Assembly: GCA_002329675.1 (NCBI GenBank)
Contig: DCUA01000155.1
Location: forward strand, 395 to 13,932
Direction of reading: 5' to 3'
From: Firmicutes bacterium UBA1426
Lineage (GTDB): Bacteria > Bacillota > Clostridia > Peptostreptococcales > Anaerovoracaceae
DNA: 13,538 bases
Under the pieces are notes generated by a model. The model saw only the letters and a list, made by a program, of their open reading frames with translations, was not told the origin of the DNA and searched no databases. Positions within the stretch are counted from its first letter, which is position 1. Every line of letters starts with the position of its first letter. Shown here piece by piece: positions 7,176-13,500 of this stretch. Position numbers and translations under genes: made by a program.

Positions 7176-8086
7176 TGGAGAGAATTAGTTTGAAAGTCAA
7201 TATAGGCGGGGTTGAGCTGAAGAACCCCGTAATGCCTGCTTCAGGAACTTTTGGGGTGGAATCGGCAGATTATTTAGACTGCAGGAAACTGGGCGCCATT
7301 TTGCCCAAGAGCTTTACTCTCAATCCTCAACAAGGAAATCCGCCCCCGAGAGTCGTGGAAACCTCTTGTGGAATGCTAAATGCGGTAGGTATACAGAACA
7401 AGGGACTGGAATACTTTATTAACGTTACGCTTCCTTTTTTTGAAACCTTTGATACTCCTGTCATAGCCAGTGTATCAGCATACAGCGAAGAAGATTTCAA
7501 GACTATCATAAGAGAGCTCAACAAGACTAAAACGGCACTGATCGAGTTGAATATATCCTGCCCGAATCTGAAAGAAGGAGGTAAGGCCTTCGGAACCAGC
7601 GCGGAGGAAACATATAAAATCGTAAAGGCGGCAAAGAGCGTCTCGGAAATCCCTCTTATTACAAAGTTATCTCCTAACGTCACCGATATAACCGAGATAG
7701 CTCTGGCCGCTGAAAGTGCCGGATCTGATGCGGTCTCGCTGATAAACACTTTTTTAGGAATGGCTATAGATATCAATACAATGCGGCCCAAGCTGGGTAA
7801 CATTACGGGAGGGCTTTCGGGACCGGCTATTAAACCTCTGGCTCTGAGGATGGTATGGCAGGTGGCGCAAAAGGTTAAGATCCCTGTCATCGGCATAGGA
7901 GGCATAGCCAGTGGTGCTGACGCTATCGAATTTCTTCTGGCAGGAGCCACCGCAGTCCAGATCGGAACCAGCAGTTTTGCCGAACCAAATATTATGGAAA
8001 GAATCATATCGGAAATAGAAGATTATATGAGAGAGAAGAATATTTCTGATATACATGAAATAATCGGCGGATTAAAAATCGGATAA
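7172..8086 (+). CDS. pyrD: Dihydroorotate dehydrogenase B, catalytic subunit (class 1B)
   Basis: A 304-residue FMN TIM-barrel enzyme of normal PyrDB length. Landmarks are KSFTLNPQQGNPPPR (46-60), SCGMLNAVGIQN (65-76), NISCPN with the class 1 catalytic base C130, TKLSPNVTDI with K165 (164-173), INT at 191-193, GGLSGPAIKP (213-222) and the FMN phosphate loops GIGGI (241-245) and IGTSSF (264-269). The class 1 cysteine and the adjacent PyrK make it the NAD-dependent form, which can run from orotate to dihydroorotate with NADH. It starts at ATG 7172, overlapping the pyrK stop by 4 bp, with GGAGG at 7160-7164; a second ATG lies at 7175. It is the last gene of the tightly spaced operon. In this context I infer orotate reduction as the first catabolic step rather than UMP synthesis. 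Confidence 0.94.
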   Translation: MMERISLKVNIGGVELKNPVMPASGTFGVESADYLDCRKLGAILPKSFTLNPQQGNPPPRVVETSCGMLNAVGIQNKGLEYFINVTLPFFETFDTPVIASVSAYSEEDFKTIIRELNKTKTALIELNISCPNLKEGGKAFGTSAEETYKIVKAAKSVSEIPLITKLSPNVTDITEIALAAESAGSDAVSLINTFLGMAIDINTMRPKLGNITGGLSGPAIKPLALRMVWQVAQKVKIPVIGIGGIASGADAIEFLLAGATAVQIGTSSFAEPNIMERIISEIEDYMREKNISDIHEIIGGLKIG

Positions 8087-8089
8087 CCA

Positions 8090-8111
8090 CTGTTCAAAGG
8101 AACAGGCTTTT
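8090..8111 (+). terminator. Weak intrinsic terminator or attenuator after pyrD
   Basis: CTGTTC (8090-8095) and GAACAG (8100-8105) form a 6-bp stem with an AAAG loop, followed by GCTTTT. The stem is short and the T-run only four bases, so termination would be partial at best. It lies just after the pyrD stop and before the aminotransferase gene, which may therefore receive read-through from the operon. The same palindrome could instead be an operator. Confidence 0.4.
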
Positions 8112-8119
8112 AGTATACT
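8091..8119 (+). promoter_or_regulatory. Candidate promoter for the aminotransferase gene
   Basis: TATACT at 8114-8119 matches the -10 consensus at five of six bases. The best-placed -35, TGTTCA at 8091-8096 (17-bp spacer), is poor and lies inside the hairpin. The 95-bp gap shows nothing else coding. A separate promoter here is possible but weakly supported. Confidence 0.3.
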
Positions 8120-8181
8120 TAATGCTAATAACGTTAAAGCGAACGAAGGAGTATCCTGAAGGTAAGAAAAGGTGGTAGCAA

Positions 8182-9474
8182 ATGAGTCAATTAAAAGATT
8201 ACAACTACGACGAATTAGTAAGATTTCACGAAGAAGTAACTGCAGATTATAAAAATGCCTGCAGCAAAGGACTCAAGCTGGATATGTCCCGCGGAAAACC
8301 CGGGGAAGAGCAGCTGGCTTTATCAAAGGATATGCTGCTATTACCGGTATGGGATGAGGCCTGCACAGGGGGCGGCGATGCGCGGAATTACGGCATACTG
8401 TCGGGTCTTCCCAAATGCAGGGAATTTTTTGCAGAACTTTTGGGTGTGGAAGCCGGGCAGGTTTTTGTAGGTGGTAATGCCAGCCTTTCATTGATGTACG
8501 ACTTAATTGCAAAGGCTTACACCAACGGTCTGCTTCATTCAGAAAAACCCTGGGCTCGTCTGGAAAGGGTGAAGTTCTTATGCCCTGCTCCCGGATATGA
8601 CAGACACTTTACTATATGTGAAAGCTTTGGTATGGAAATGATCACTGTGGCTATGACAGACCAGGGGCCTGACATGGACCAGGTGGAAGAGTTGGTGAAG
8701 GATCCGGAAGTGAAGGGTATGTGGTGTGTTCCTAAATACAGCAATCCGGATGGAATCATTTACAGTGATGAAGTCATTGACCGGATAGCACAATTAAAAC
8801 CTGCTGCCCCGGACTTTGTTGTGATGTGGGACAATGCCTATATCGTCCACGAGTTTGAAGGGGATTACGTAGAGTTTCCCGACATCCTTAAGCTCTGTAA
8901 GGCTGCAGGAAATGAAGATATGGTGGTAGAGTTTGCTTCTACCTCTAAAATCACATTGCCGGGAGCGGGAGTATCTTGCTTTGCCTGCAGCGAAGCAAAT
9001 ATGAAGCATCTTACAAAGCTGATAACCGCACAGGCCATTAGCTACGATAAGATGAATCAGCTGAGGCATCTTTTATTCCTGAAGGACAAGGAAAATGTCA
9101 TCGCTTTGATGAAGAAGCACGGGGCTATTTTGAAGCCGCGTTTTGACATGGTCATCTCCAAACTTGATAAAGAGGTTGAGCCTCTTGGCATTGCAAAGTA
9201 TATTAGACCGAAAGGCGGCTATTTCGTAAGTGTCTATGCGAAGCCGGGCACAGCGAAAAGGATCTATTCGCTCATGGAAGAAGCCGGAGTGGTAATGACA
9301 AAGGCCGGAGCTACTTACCCATATGGAATTGATCCGGATGATTCAAACCTGAGAGTCGCGCCCTCTTTTGTATCTTTGGATGAGCTTTCACAGGCTATGG
9401 ATGTCTTCTGCACCTGCATTAAGTTGGCTGCAGTTGAAAAAGAGCTGGAATCCTATGGGGAGAAGAGGAGTTAA
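8182..9474 (+). CDS. Aspartate aminotransferase, type Ic (PLP-dependent)
   Basis: A 430-residue fold-type I aminotransferase. The start region (DMSRGKPGEEQL, 34-45), PAPGYDRHF (136-143) and overall length match the distinct bacterial aspartate aminotransferase branch (Pfam Asp_aminotransf). Residues expected to hold PLP are visible: N188 (YSNPDG), D217 and Y220 (WDNAYIVHE), the Schiff-base K256 (STSK) and the substrate-carboxylate R391 (NLRVAPSF). The ATG at 8182 follows AAAGGTGG (8168-8175). It would convert L-aspartate and 2-oxoglutarate to oxaloacetate and glutamate. It lies 95 bp after pyrD, the same way round, so it could complete orotate breakdown from aspartate onward. It may equally be a general housekeeping enzyme that happens to be next door. 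Related enzymes include GntR-fused and alanine-active forms, so aspartate specificity is likely but not certain. Confidence 0.82.
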   Translation: MSQLKDYNYDELVRFHEEVTADYKNACSKGLKLDMSRGKPGEEQLALSKDMLLLPVWDEACTGGGDARNYGILSGLPKCREFFAELLGVEAGQVFVGGNASLSLMYDLIAKAYTNGLLHSEKPWARLERVKFLCPAPGYDRHFTICESFGMEMITVAMTDQGPDMDQVEELVKDPEVKGMWCVPKYSNPDGIIYSDEVIDRIAQLKPAAPDFVVMWDNAYIVHEFEGDYVEFPDILKLCKAAGNEDMVVEFASTSKITLPGAGVSCFACSEANMKHLTKLITAQAISYDKMNQLRHLLFLKDKENVIALMKKHGAILKPRFDMVISKLDKEVEPLGIAKYIRPKGGYFVSVYAKPGTAKRIYSLMEEAGVVMTKAGATYPYGIDPDDSNLRVAPSFVSLDELSQAMDVFCTCIKLAAVEKELESYGEKRS

Positions 9475-9502
9475 GTAAGCGAATAACTAAATAGAATACA
9501 AA

Positions 9503-9539
9503 GAAGCGGCGCCGTACTTTCTGATGTTGGCGCCGCTTC
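9503..9539. terminator. Strong bidirectional hairpin between converging genes
   Basis: GAAGCGGCGCC (9503-9513) and GGCGCCGCTTC (9529-9539) form a perfect 11-bp GC-rich stem with a 15-nt loop. On the minus strand it begins right after the selenoprotein stop (9541-9543) and is followed by TTTGTATTCTATTT, a good intrinsic terminator. On the plus strand it lies 28 bp after the aminotransferase stop, but only GTTAAAA follows, so termination there would be weaker. Its placement directly after a minus-strand gene independently supports that gene being real. Confidence 0.85.
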
Positions 9540-9540
9540 G

Positions 9541-9828
9541 TTAAAACCGCTTCATACCGTCTATGGTGACCCTTTCTAAGAACAACATCTTTTCAAGGCC
9601 GAGAGTTACGATTTCCTTTTCTGCTTCTATTCCCCGCTGTAAATAAATGCTGACACCACTGGCATCAAATACTTCAAAATCACCTTTGGGGGAATCCTCT
9701 ATAAACCTTGCTGAAACTTCAGCATAAGAGCCTGATCAACAGCTCCGCATTTTGATCTCTAATATAATGTTCTTGAGATTCTTTGCTTCCATATGTTCTT
9801 TTAATTGATCTGTCAATTGGAACTTCAT
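9541..9828 (-). CDS. HesB-related CC/Se-motif selenoprotein with in-frame TGA (Sec31)
   Basis: Reading the minus strand from ATG (9828-9826) gives 95 residues to a TAA at 9543-9541, interrupted only by TGA at codon 31 (9738-9736). The codon before it is Cys, giving SCUSGSYAEV at 29-38. Family members (small HesB/IscA-related proteins) carry CC or Cys-Sec at this position, aligned with a conserved HesB cysteine. The rest reads as ordinary protein: an acidic N-terminal helix, then strand-rich sequence (FEVFDASGVSIYL, 60-72) and a C-terminal half with ERVTIDG (86-92). A strong ribosome binding site, AGGAGGTGA, lies at 9842-9834. A SECIS-like hairpin follows the TGA, and a terminator follows the stop. 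The family is suspected of iron-sulfur or redox chemistry, but its function is not established. A nonsense mutation is the alternative; the hairpin, ribosome binding site and Cys-Sec context argue against it. Confidence 0.85.
9697..9730 (-). promoter_or_regulatory. Candidate bacterial SECIS element
   Basis: Downstream of the minus-strand TGA, TGCTGAA and TTCAGCA (9724-9718 and 9715-9709) form a perfect 7-bp inverted repeat around GT. This makes a stem with an apical loop of about AAGUUU. The loop G is 19 nt after the TGA, within the 16-37 nt range known for bacterial SECIS hairpins, which need a G near the loop start. A lower CUCU/AGAG helix (9730-9727 with 9700-9697) may extend it. I infer SelB recognition. 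Confidence 0.7.
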
Positions 9829-9875
9829 GCCCTTCACCTCCTGTGCTTTCTTGGTTTTCCGATGGAGAAAACTTC

Positions 9876-9905
9876 TTGCGTTCTATTTTAAGTAGGGTAG
9901 ATAAT
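9876..9905 (+). promoter_or_regulatory. Candidate promoter for the DNA glycosylase gene
   Basis: TTGCGT (9876-9881) and GATAAT (9900-9905) are separated by 18 bp; the -10 matches at five of six bases. It lies about 60 bp before the GTG start at 9965, in the AT-rich gap between two divergent genes. Confidence 0.45.
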
Positions 9906-9908
9906 ATT

Positions 9909-9938
9909 CTTATACCCCCGAAAAGTATTCGTATTCAA
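9909..9938 (-). promoter_or_regulatory. Candidate promoter for the selenoprotein gene
   Basis: On the minus strand TTGAAT (9938-9933) and TATAAG (9914-9909) are separated by 18 bp, a reasonable sigma-A-type promoter. It is about 80 bp upstream of the selenoprotein ATG and lies back to back with the plus-strand promoter candidate at 9876-9905, so the two could interfere. Confidence 0.45.
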
Positions 9939-9964
9939 ATTATTTATAGAAGGTATGATAGAAA

Positions 9965-10465
9965 GTGAAAAAATCAATCATAGTCCACCCGATAGAACCT
10001 CTTTTTGATGAACATTCGAGGATTCTAATTTTAGGAACCTTCCCGTCACCCAGATCCAGGGAGGGGGAATTTTTTTACCACCATCCGCAGAATCGCTTTT
10101 GGAAGGTTATGGCGTACCTGACAGATTTCCCTGTGCCGGAAACAATAGCCCAGAAAAAGGCTATGATGCTGGGTAATGGTATCGCAGTATGGGATGTGAT
10201 CCAAATCTGCAGAATAACCGGAGCCAGTGACAGCAGCATCCGTGATGTTGTGCCGACGGACCTCAGCATTATACTGGATCATGCACCTATTGAAAGAATC
10301 TTTGCCAACGGGGCAAAGGCGTACGATCTCTATATGAAATATTCTTATCCTAAAACAGGGCGTCCTATTGTAAAGCTTCCATCCACAAGCCCTGCCAACG
10401 CCGCCTGGAGCTTAGACAGACTCATCGAGGCATGGAGCATTATCCGCCCCGCCGGAATACACTAA
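9965..10465 (+). CDS. DNA-deoxyinosine glycosylase (UDG superfamily, family 6)
   Basis: A 166-residue base-excision repair enzyme that removes hypoxanthine from deaminated adenine in DNA. The uracil-DNA-glycosylase fold signatures of this family are clear: ILGTFPSPRSREG (22-34), YHHPQNRFWKVM with the catalytic-position N43 (38-49), WDVIQIC (75-81) and the late loop LPSTSPANAAW (136-146). The PQNRFW form distinguishes it from mismatch-specific Mug proteins. The start is GTG at 9965, preceded by AGAAGG (9948-9953). The ATG at 9955 is out of frame and gives only a short peptide. It faces away from the selenoprotein gene and is followed at 36 bp by an FAD oxidoreductase. Nothing ties it to pyrimidine catabolism; it is probably a standalone repair gene. 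Confidence 0.87.
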   Translation: MKKSIIVHPIEPLFDEHSRILILGTFPSPRSREGEFFYHHPQNRFWKVMAYLTDFPVPETIAQKKAMMLGNGIAVWDVIQICRITGASDSSIRDVVPTDLSIILDHAPIERIFANGAKAYDLYMKYSYPKTGRPIVKLPSTSPANAAWSLDRLIEAWSIIRPAGIH

Positions 10466-10490
10466 GGTAATTTAATGTGTTTGAGGCGGG
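10448..10490 (+). promoter_or_regulatory. Hairpin overlapping the ribosome binding site of the next gene
   Basis: CCCGCC (10448-10453), inside the last codons of the glycosylase gene, pairs with GGCGGG (10485-10490). An inner ACAC/GTGT (10459-10462 with 10477-10480) can stack within it. TGATTTTATT follows, so it could be a weak terminator. The 3' arm overlaps GGGTGA (10488-10493), the likely ribosome binding site of the FAD gene at 10501, so folding could also hide that site. Which role applies cannot be told from sequence. Confidence 0.45.
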
Positions 10491-10500
10491 TGATTTTATT

Positions 10501-11784
10501 ATGTATAGAATAGTGGTGATCGGCGGAGGCTGGTCCGGATGTGCGGCTGCACTTGCGGCCAGGAAGGCCGGAGCAGAGGTTGTTTTACTGGAAAAGACCG
10601 ACATGCTCCTGGGACTCGGGAACGTGGGCGGTATCATGCGCAATAACGGCAGATATACGGGGGCGGAGGAAAATATCGCTCTCGGCGCCGATGAGCTTTT
10701 TAATATAACAGACAGTTGTTCACGGCATGTAAATGTTGACTTTCCTGGTCACATGCATGCCAGTCTTTACGATGTAATGAAGGTAGAACCGCGGGTGAGA
10801 AAGCTACTTGAAGAACGGGGAGTAGAGGTTCGTACCATTGCAAGGGCAGTGGATGTGACCATGGAAACACCCGAGCGGATGAAAAGCATCACTCTGGCAG
10901 ACGGTACGGTTATAGAAGGTGATGCCTTCATTGAAACTACAGGATCCACGGGTCCCATGGGAAACTGCCTTACTTACGGAAACGGCTGTTGCATGTGCAT
11001 ACTCCGCTGTCCCGCTTTTGGACCCCGGGTAAGCATTACTCAAAAAGCAGGAAAAGTGGACATCATGGGTCAACGAAAGGATGGTGCCTTCGGCGCTTTC
11101 AGCGGATCGGGAAAGCTGGAAAAAGGCTCCCTCTCGGAGGATGTTCAGCGGGAACTCAATGAAAAGGGTGTTGCAATCCTTCCTGTTCCCAAGGAAGATG
11201 TAACAAAGGAGAAACTGGAGCTCAAAGTTTGCCTTCAATACGCTCTGGCAGAATACGCAGAAAACATCATTTTACTGGATACGGGTTATGCAAAAATTAT
11301 GACCCCCTTTATACCATTGGAAAAGCTTCGTCAGGTTCCGGGCCTGGAATATGCCCGCTACGCTGACCCCTATGCCGGAGGAAAAGGAAATTCCATAAGA
11401 TATCTTTCCGTTGCCGAGAGAGATGATGACATGAGGGTCACCGGTATTGAAAATCTTTTCTGCGGCGGAGAAAAGTCCGGACTTTTTATCGGCCACACGG
11501 AAGCTATTTCCACGGGTACTCTGGCAGGTTATAACTGTGCCCGATACTTAAAGGGGCTCCGGCCTCTGATCCTGCCCAATCAAATCGCCATAGGCGACCT
11601 TATCTCCTACGCCAACCAAATGGTTCAGACAAAGGATGGACTTATGACTCGTTACACCCTGGCCGGTGCTGCCTATTTCGAGAGGATGAAGGAGAAGGGG
11701 CTCTATACCACGGACCGGGAAACCATTAAAAACCGCATAAAGAAATACGACCTGGAGAATATATACAAGGAAAAAATATTGTGA
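10501..11784 (+). CDS. FAD-dependent oxidoreductase of unknown substrate
   Basis: A 427-residue flavoprotein. An N-terminal Rossmann fold reads VIGGGWSGCAAALAA (6-20) and ends with E31, which would bind the FAD ribose. The C-terminal half has the second FAD contact, GIENLFCGGEKSGLFIGHTEAISTG written in parts: NLFCGGEKSG then HTEAISTGTLAGYNCARY. That layout recalls the GidA/TrmFO class of flavoproteins, but it is not either enzyme by overall sequence. A cysteine cluster C163-C164-x-C166-x3-C170, with C156 just before, is unusual and could bind metal or an iron-sulfur cluster, or act in thiol redox. I chose ATG 10501, which opens the typical MYRIVVIGGG; a GTG at 10477 would add 8 residues. No substrate can be deduced from the neighbours. 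Confidence 0.8.
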   Translation: MYRIVVIGGGWSGCAAALAARKAGAEVVLLEKTDMLLGLGNVGGIMRNNGRYTGAEENIALGADELFNITDSCSRHVNVDFPGHMHASLYDVMKVEPRVRKLLEERGVEVRTIARAVDVTMETPERMKSITLADGTVIEGDAFIETTGSTGPMGNCLTYGNGCCMCILRCPAFGPRVSITQKAGKVDIMGQRKDGAFGAFSGSGKLEKGSLSEDVQRELNEKGVAILPVPKEDVTKEKLELKVCLQYALAEYAENIILLDTGYAKIMTPFIPLEKLRQVPGLEYARYADPYAGGKGNSIRYLSVAERDDDMRVTGIENLFCGGEKSGLFIGHTEAISTGTLAGYNCARYLKGLRPLILPNQIAIGDLISYANQMVQTKDGLMTRYTLAGAAYFERMKEKGLYTTDRETIKNRIKKYDLENIYKEKIL

Positions 11785-11807
11785 TATCCTAGGAAGACAA
11801 ATATGTT
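11779..11807 (+). promoter_or_regulatory. Candidate promoter for the pseudouridine synthase gene
   Basis: TTGTGA (11779-11784) and TATGTT (11802-11807) are 17 bp apart. The -35 overlaps the end of the FAD gene. Both boxes are only partial matches, and read-through from the FAD gene is equally possible. A TCCTAGGA palindrome lies in the spacer. Confidence 0.3.
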
Positions 11808-11842
11808 AACAAGTGTCTATATATACAATCAAAGGAGAAAAA

Positions 11843-12547
11843 ATGAGACTCAATAAATACATCGCCTCTGCGGGGCTTGCCTCCCGCAGAAAGGCGGATG
11901 AACTGATAAAAGCGGGGAAGGTGAAGATCAACGGCGCAATTATGGACGAGCCCGGCTACGATGTGGTCACGGAGGATGTGGTGGAGGTAAACGGCCATGT
12001 CATCGAAGGAGTGCGCAAAAATGTATACATCATGCTCAACAAGCCGAAAGGCTACATAACCAGCGTGTCCGATGATAAGGACAGACCCACGGTCATGGAC
12101 CTGGTGGCAGAAGTGGACGCAAGGCTGTTTCCTGTGGGAAGGTTGGATTACAATACCTCGGGACTGTTGCTCATGACCAACGACGGGGAATTTGCATATC
12201 ATCTCACCCATCCCAAGCACCAGGTGGAAAAGACCTATCGGGCAAAGGTGGCGGGAGTGCTTTCTCCGCAACGGATCACAAAGTTAAGAAGGGGTGTTGA
12301 CATCGGTGGCTATATTACCGCTGCGTCCAAGGTGAGCGTGATCAAGCAATCGGAACGTTCCGCCATTGTGGAGATTAAAATCCACGAAGGCAAGAACCGC
12401 CAGATCCGCAAAATGTTTGCGGCGGTGGGAAATAAAGTCATTGAGCTGGAACGGGTGGCCATCGGAGACCTGTATCTGGGCCATTTGAAGGTGGGACACT
12501 ATAGGAAGCTCACCAGGCAGGAAGTGGATTATCTGAAAAACAGCTAG
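11843..12547 (+). CDS. rluB: rRNA pseudouridine synthase, RluB/RsuA family
   Basis: A 234-residue RNA-modifying enzyme. The N-terminal S4 RNA-binding domain spans about 1-55 (MRLNKYIASAGLASRRKAD). The catalytic domain follows, with MLNKPKGYITS (64-74), the active-site GRLDYNTSG with catalytic D102 (99-107), and the late motif EGKNRQIRKMF. The ATG at 11843 has AAAGGAG (11831-11837) 5 bases upstream; an in-frame GTG at 11813 lacks a site. Gram-positive members of this length usually make pseudouridine in the 23S rRNA peptidyl-transferase region (RluB type). RsuA activity on 16S rRNA cannot be excluded from sequence. It ends against a converging permease gene with which it shares the CTAG stop bases. 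Confidence 0.9.
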   Translation: MRLNKYIASAGLASRRKADELIKAGKVKINGAIMDEPGYDVVTEDVVEVNGHVIEGVRKNVYIMLNKPKGYITSVSDDKDRPTVMDLVAEVDARLFPVGRLDYNTSGLLLMTNDGEFAYHLTHPKHQVEKTYRAKVAGVLSPQRITKLRRGVDIGGYITAASKVSVIKQSERSAIVEIKIHEGKNRQIRKMFAAVGNKVIELERVAIGDLYLGHLKVGHYRKLTRQEVDYLKNS

Positions 12548-13500
12548 AAAAGAGTGAGGGCAAGGTATACGCCTAAAGGCGTGATGGCCAGGGAAAGCAA
12601 GGTAGATAATACCACAATTTTAGAGGCTTCCTCACCACCAATGCCGTATTTTGCTGTCATTACGGGAACTATCGCTGCCGAGGGCAAGGTGATGACCAGG
12701 AGAGAGACCTGTTTCACAAGGGTGGATACGGGCAAAAACCATAAGATGCCAAAAGTGATAGCGGCGAAGACCGTTAGTCTGGTGATGCTCACCCCAAGAA
12801 CCAGTGGGCTCCTGAACAGGGATGAAAAAGAGGAATTGTACAGAGTCGCCCCTATGTAGATCATGGAAAGAGGAGTGCAAAGCCCTCCCAGGATAGAAAG
12901 CAGCCGGACCAAAGCATCGGGGATCAGGGAATTGATCCCGGTTACACTGATGATCAGCCCCAGAAACGCAGCTATGACAGTAGCATTAAAGACCTGCTTT
13001 AAGGATTCTGAAAGAGATGTCTTTTCTACGTTTTCGTCTTCTTGATACAATCGCTTTGTGCGCTTGAGAATAAAAAGCCCGTAGCTCCAAAGCACAATAG
13101 CCATGGCCAGGTTGTTTGCCACCATGAGGATCAATCCGGGCTGGCCGAAAAAGGCCAGAGTAATTGGAAAACCCATAAATCCGTTGTTCGAAGTCAGCAT
13201 GGACACCCGTACCATGCTCTCAAATTTTTTTGGGATGCGAGCTAGCTTTGCATAGAACAGCGCCAATAGTCCATATAAGAAATAGAAAGCAATCGAGAGT
13301 ACAGTCATGATCAGGAACTGGATCAAAACTTTTCCCCGAACTTCATTTTCGATCATGCTGGAAAGCAAAAGGCAAGGCAGGGCAATATGTACGAGAATAT
13401 TGCCTAAGCCTTCATTCTTGTCGTCATCGAGCCAATTGAATTTCCTGGTGAAATAACCGGTTGCCATAAGCCCGAAAAGGATAAAAAAAGGTGTAATCAT
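12544..13500 (-). CDS. AEC-family (auxin efflux carrier-like) membrane permease
   Basis: A 318-residue integral membrane protein with about ten hydrophobic spans in two repeated halves, the standard AEC layout. Spans lie near residues 3-17, 35-48, 60-84, 104-118, 124-145, 172-190, 200-220, 235-255, 265-280 and 296-316. A charged loop at about 147-165 separates the halves. Family features include SNNGFMGFP (104-112), LSMIYIGATL (211-220) and the closing pattern VMTAKYGIGGEEAS (280-293) before the last span. Bacterial AEC proteins transport organic acids such as malate or malonate, and many have no known substrate. The minus-strand ATG at 13500 follows GGAG (13511-13508). TATTAT at 13518-13513 could be its -10 box, with the -35 outside the window. 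Whether it relates to the orotate genes is unknown. Confidence 0.9.
   Translation of the reverse strand: MITPFFILFGLMATGYFTRKFNWLDDDKNEGLGNILVHIALPCLLLSSMIENEVRGKVLIQFLIMTVLSIAFYFLYGLLALFYAKLARIPKKFESMVRVSMLTSNNGFMGFPITLAFFGQPGLILMVANNLAMAIVLWSYGLFILKRTKRLYQEDENVEKTSLSESLKQVFNATVIAAFLGLIISVTGINSLIPDALVRLLSILGGLCTPLSMIYIGATLYNSSFSSLFRSPLVLGVSITRLTVFAAITFGILWFLPVSTLVKQVSLLVITLPSAAIVPVMTAKYGIGGEEASKIVVLSTLLSLAITPLGVYLALTLF

Noticed and set aside
7327..8007. Long minus-strand open frame (226 codons) opposite pyrD
   Set aside because: It lies wholly inside the well-supported pyrD gene, has no recognisable domain and no ribosome binding site of note. It is an antisense shadow.
3840..8086. Allantoin or hydantoin degradation cluster
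   Set aside because: The amidohydrolase keeps the dihydroorotase residues R65 and N95, and genuine pyrK/pyrD follow in the same operon. Orotate fits better, although the M20 enzyme alone could fit those pathways.
5114..8086. Ordinary pyrimidine biosynthesis operon
   Set aside because: No pyrB, carAB, pyrE or pyrF and no visible PyrR attenuator. The genes are preceded by an IclR regulator, a transporter and a carbamoylase. It is not fully excluded without the rest of the genome.
8107..8181. T-box or other riboswitch before the aminotransferase gene
   Set aside because: AAGGTGGTAGC near 8168 faintly recalls a T-box tail, but the gap is under 100 bp and lacks the T-box bulge sequence and helices. 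It is simply the ribosome binding site.
9541..9828. Minus-strand HesB-like frame as a pseudogene broken by a nonsense mutation
   Set aside because: The TGA follows a Cys codon exactly where the family has Sec, a SECIS-like hairpin is correctly spaced, and the ribosome binding site, frame and terminator are all intact.
9783..9968. Plus-strand 61-codon open frame
   Set aside because: It overlaps the selenoprotein start and the divergent promoter region, has no ribosome binding site, and its translation is not protein-like.
11789..12271. Minus-strand open frame (160 codons) opposite the pseudouridine synthase
   Set aside because: It is a shadow of a clearly conserved plus-strand gene and its translation shows no family features.
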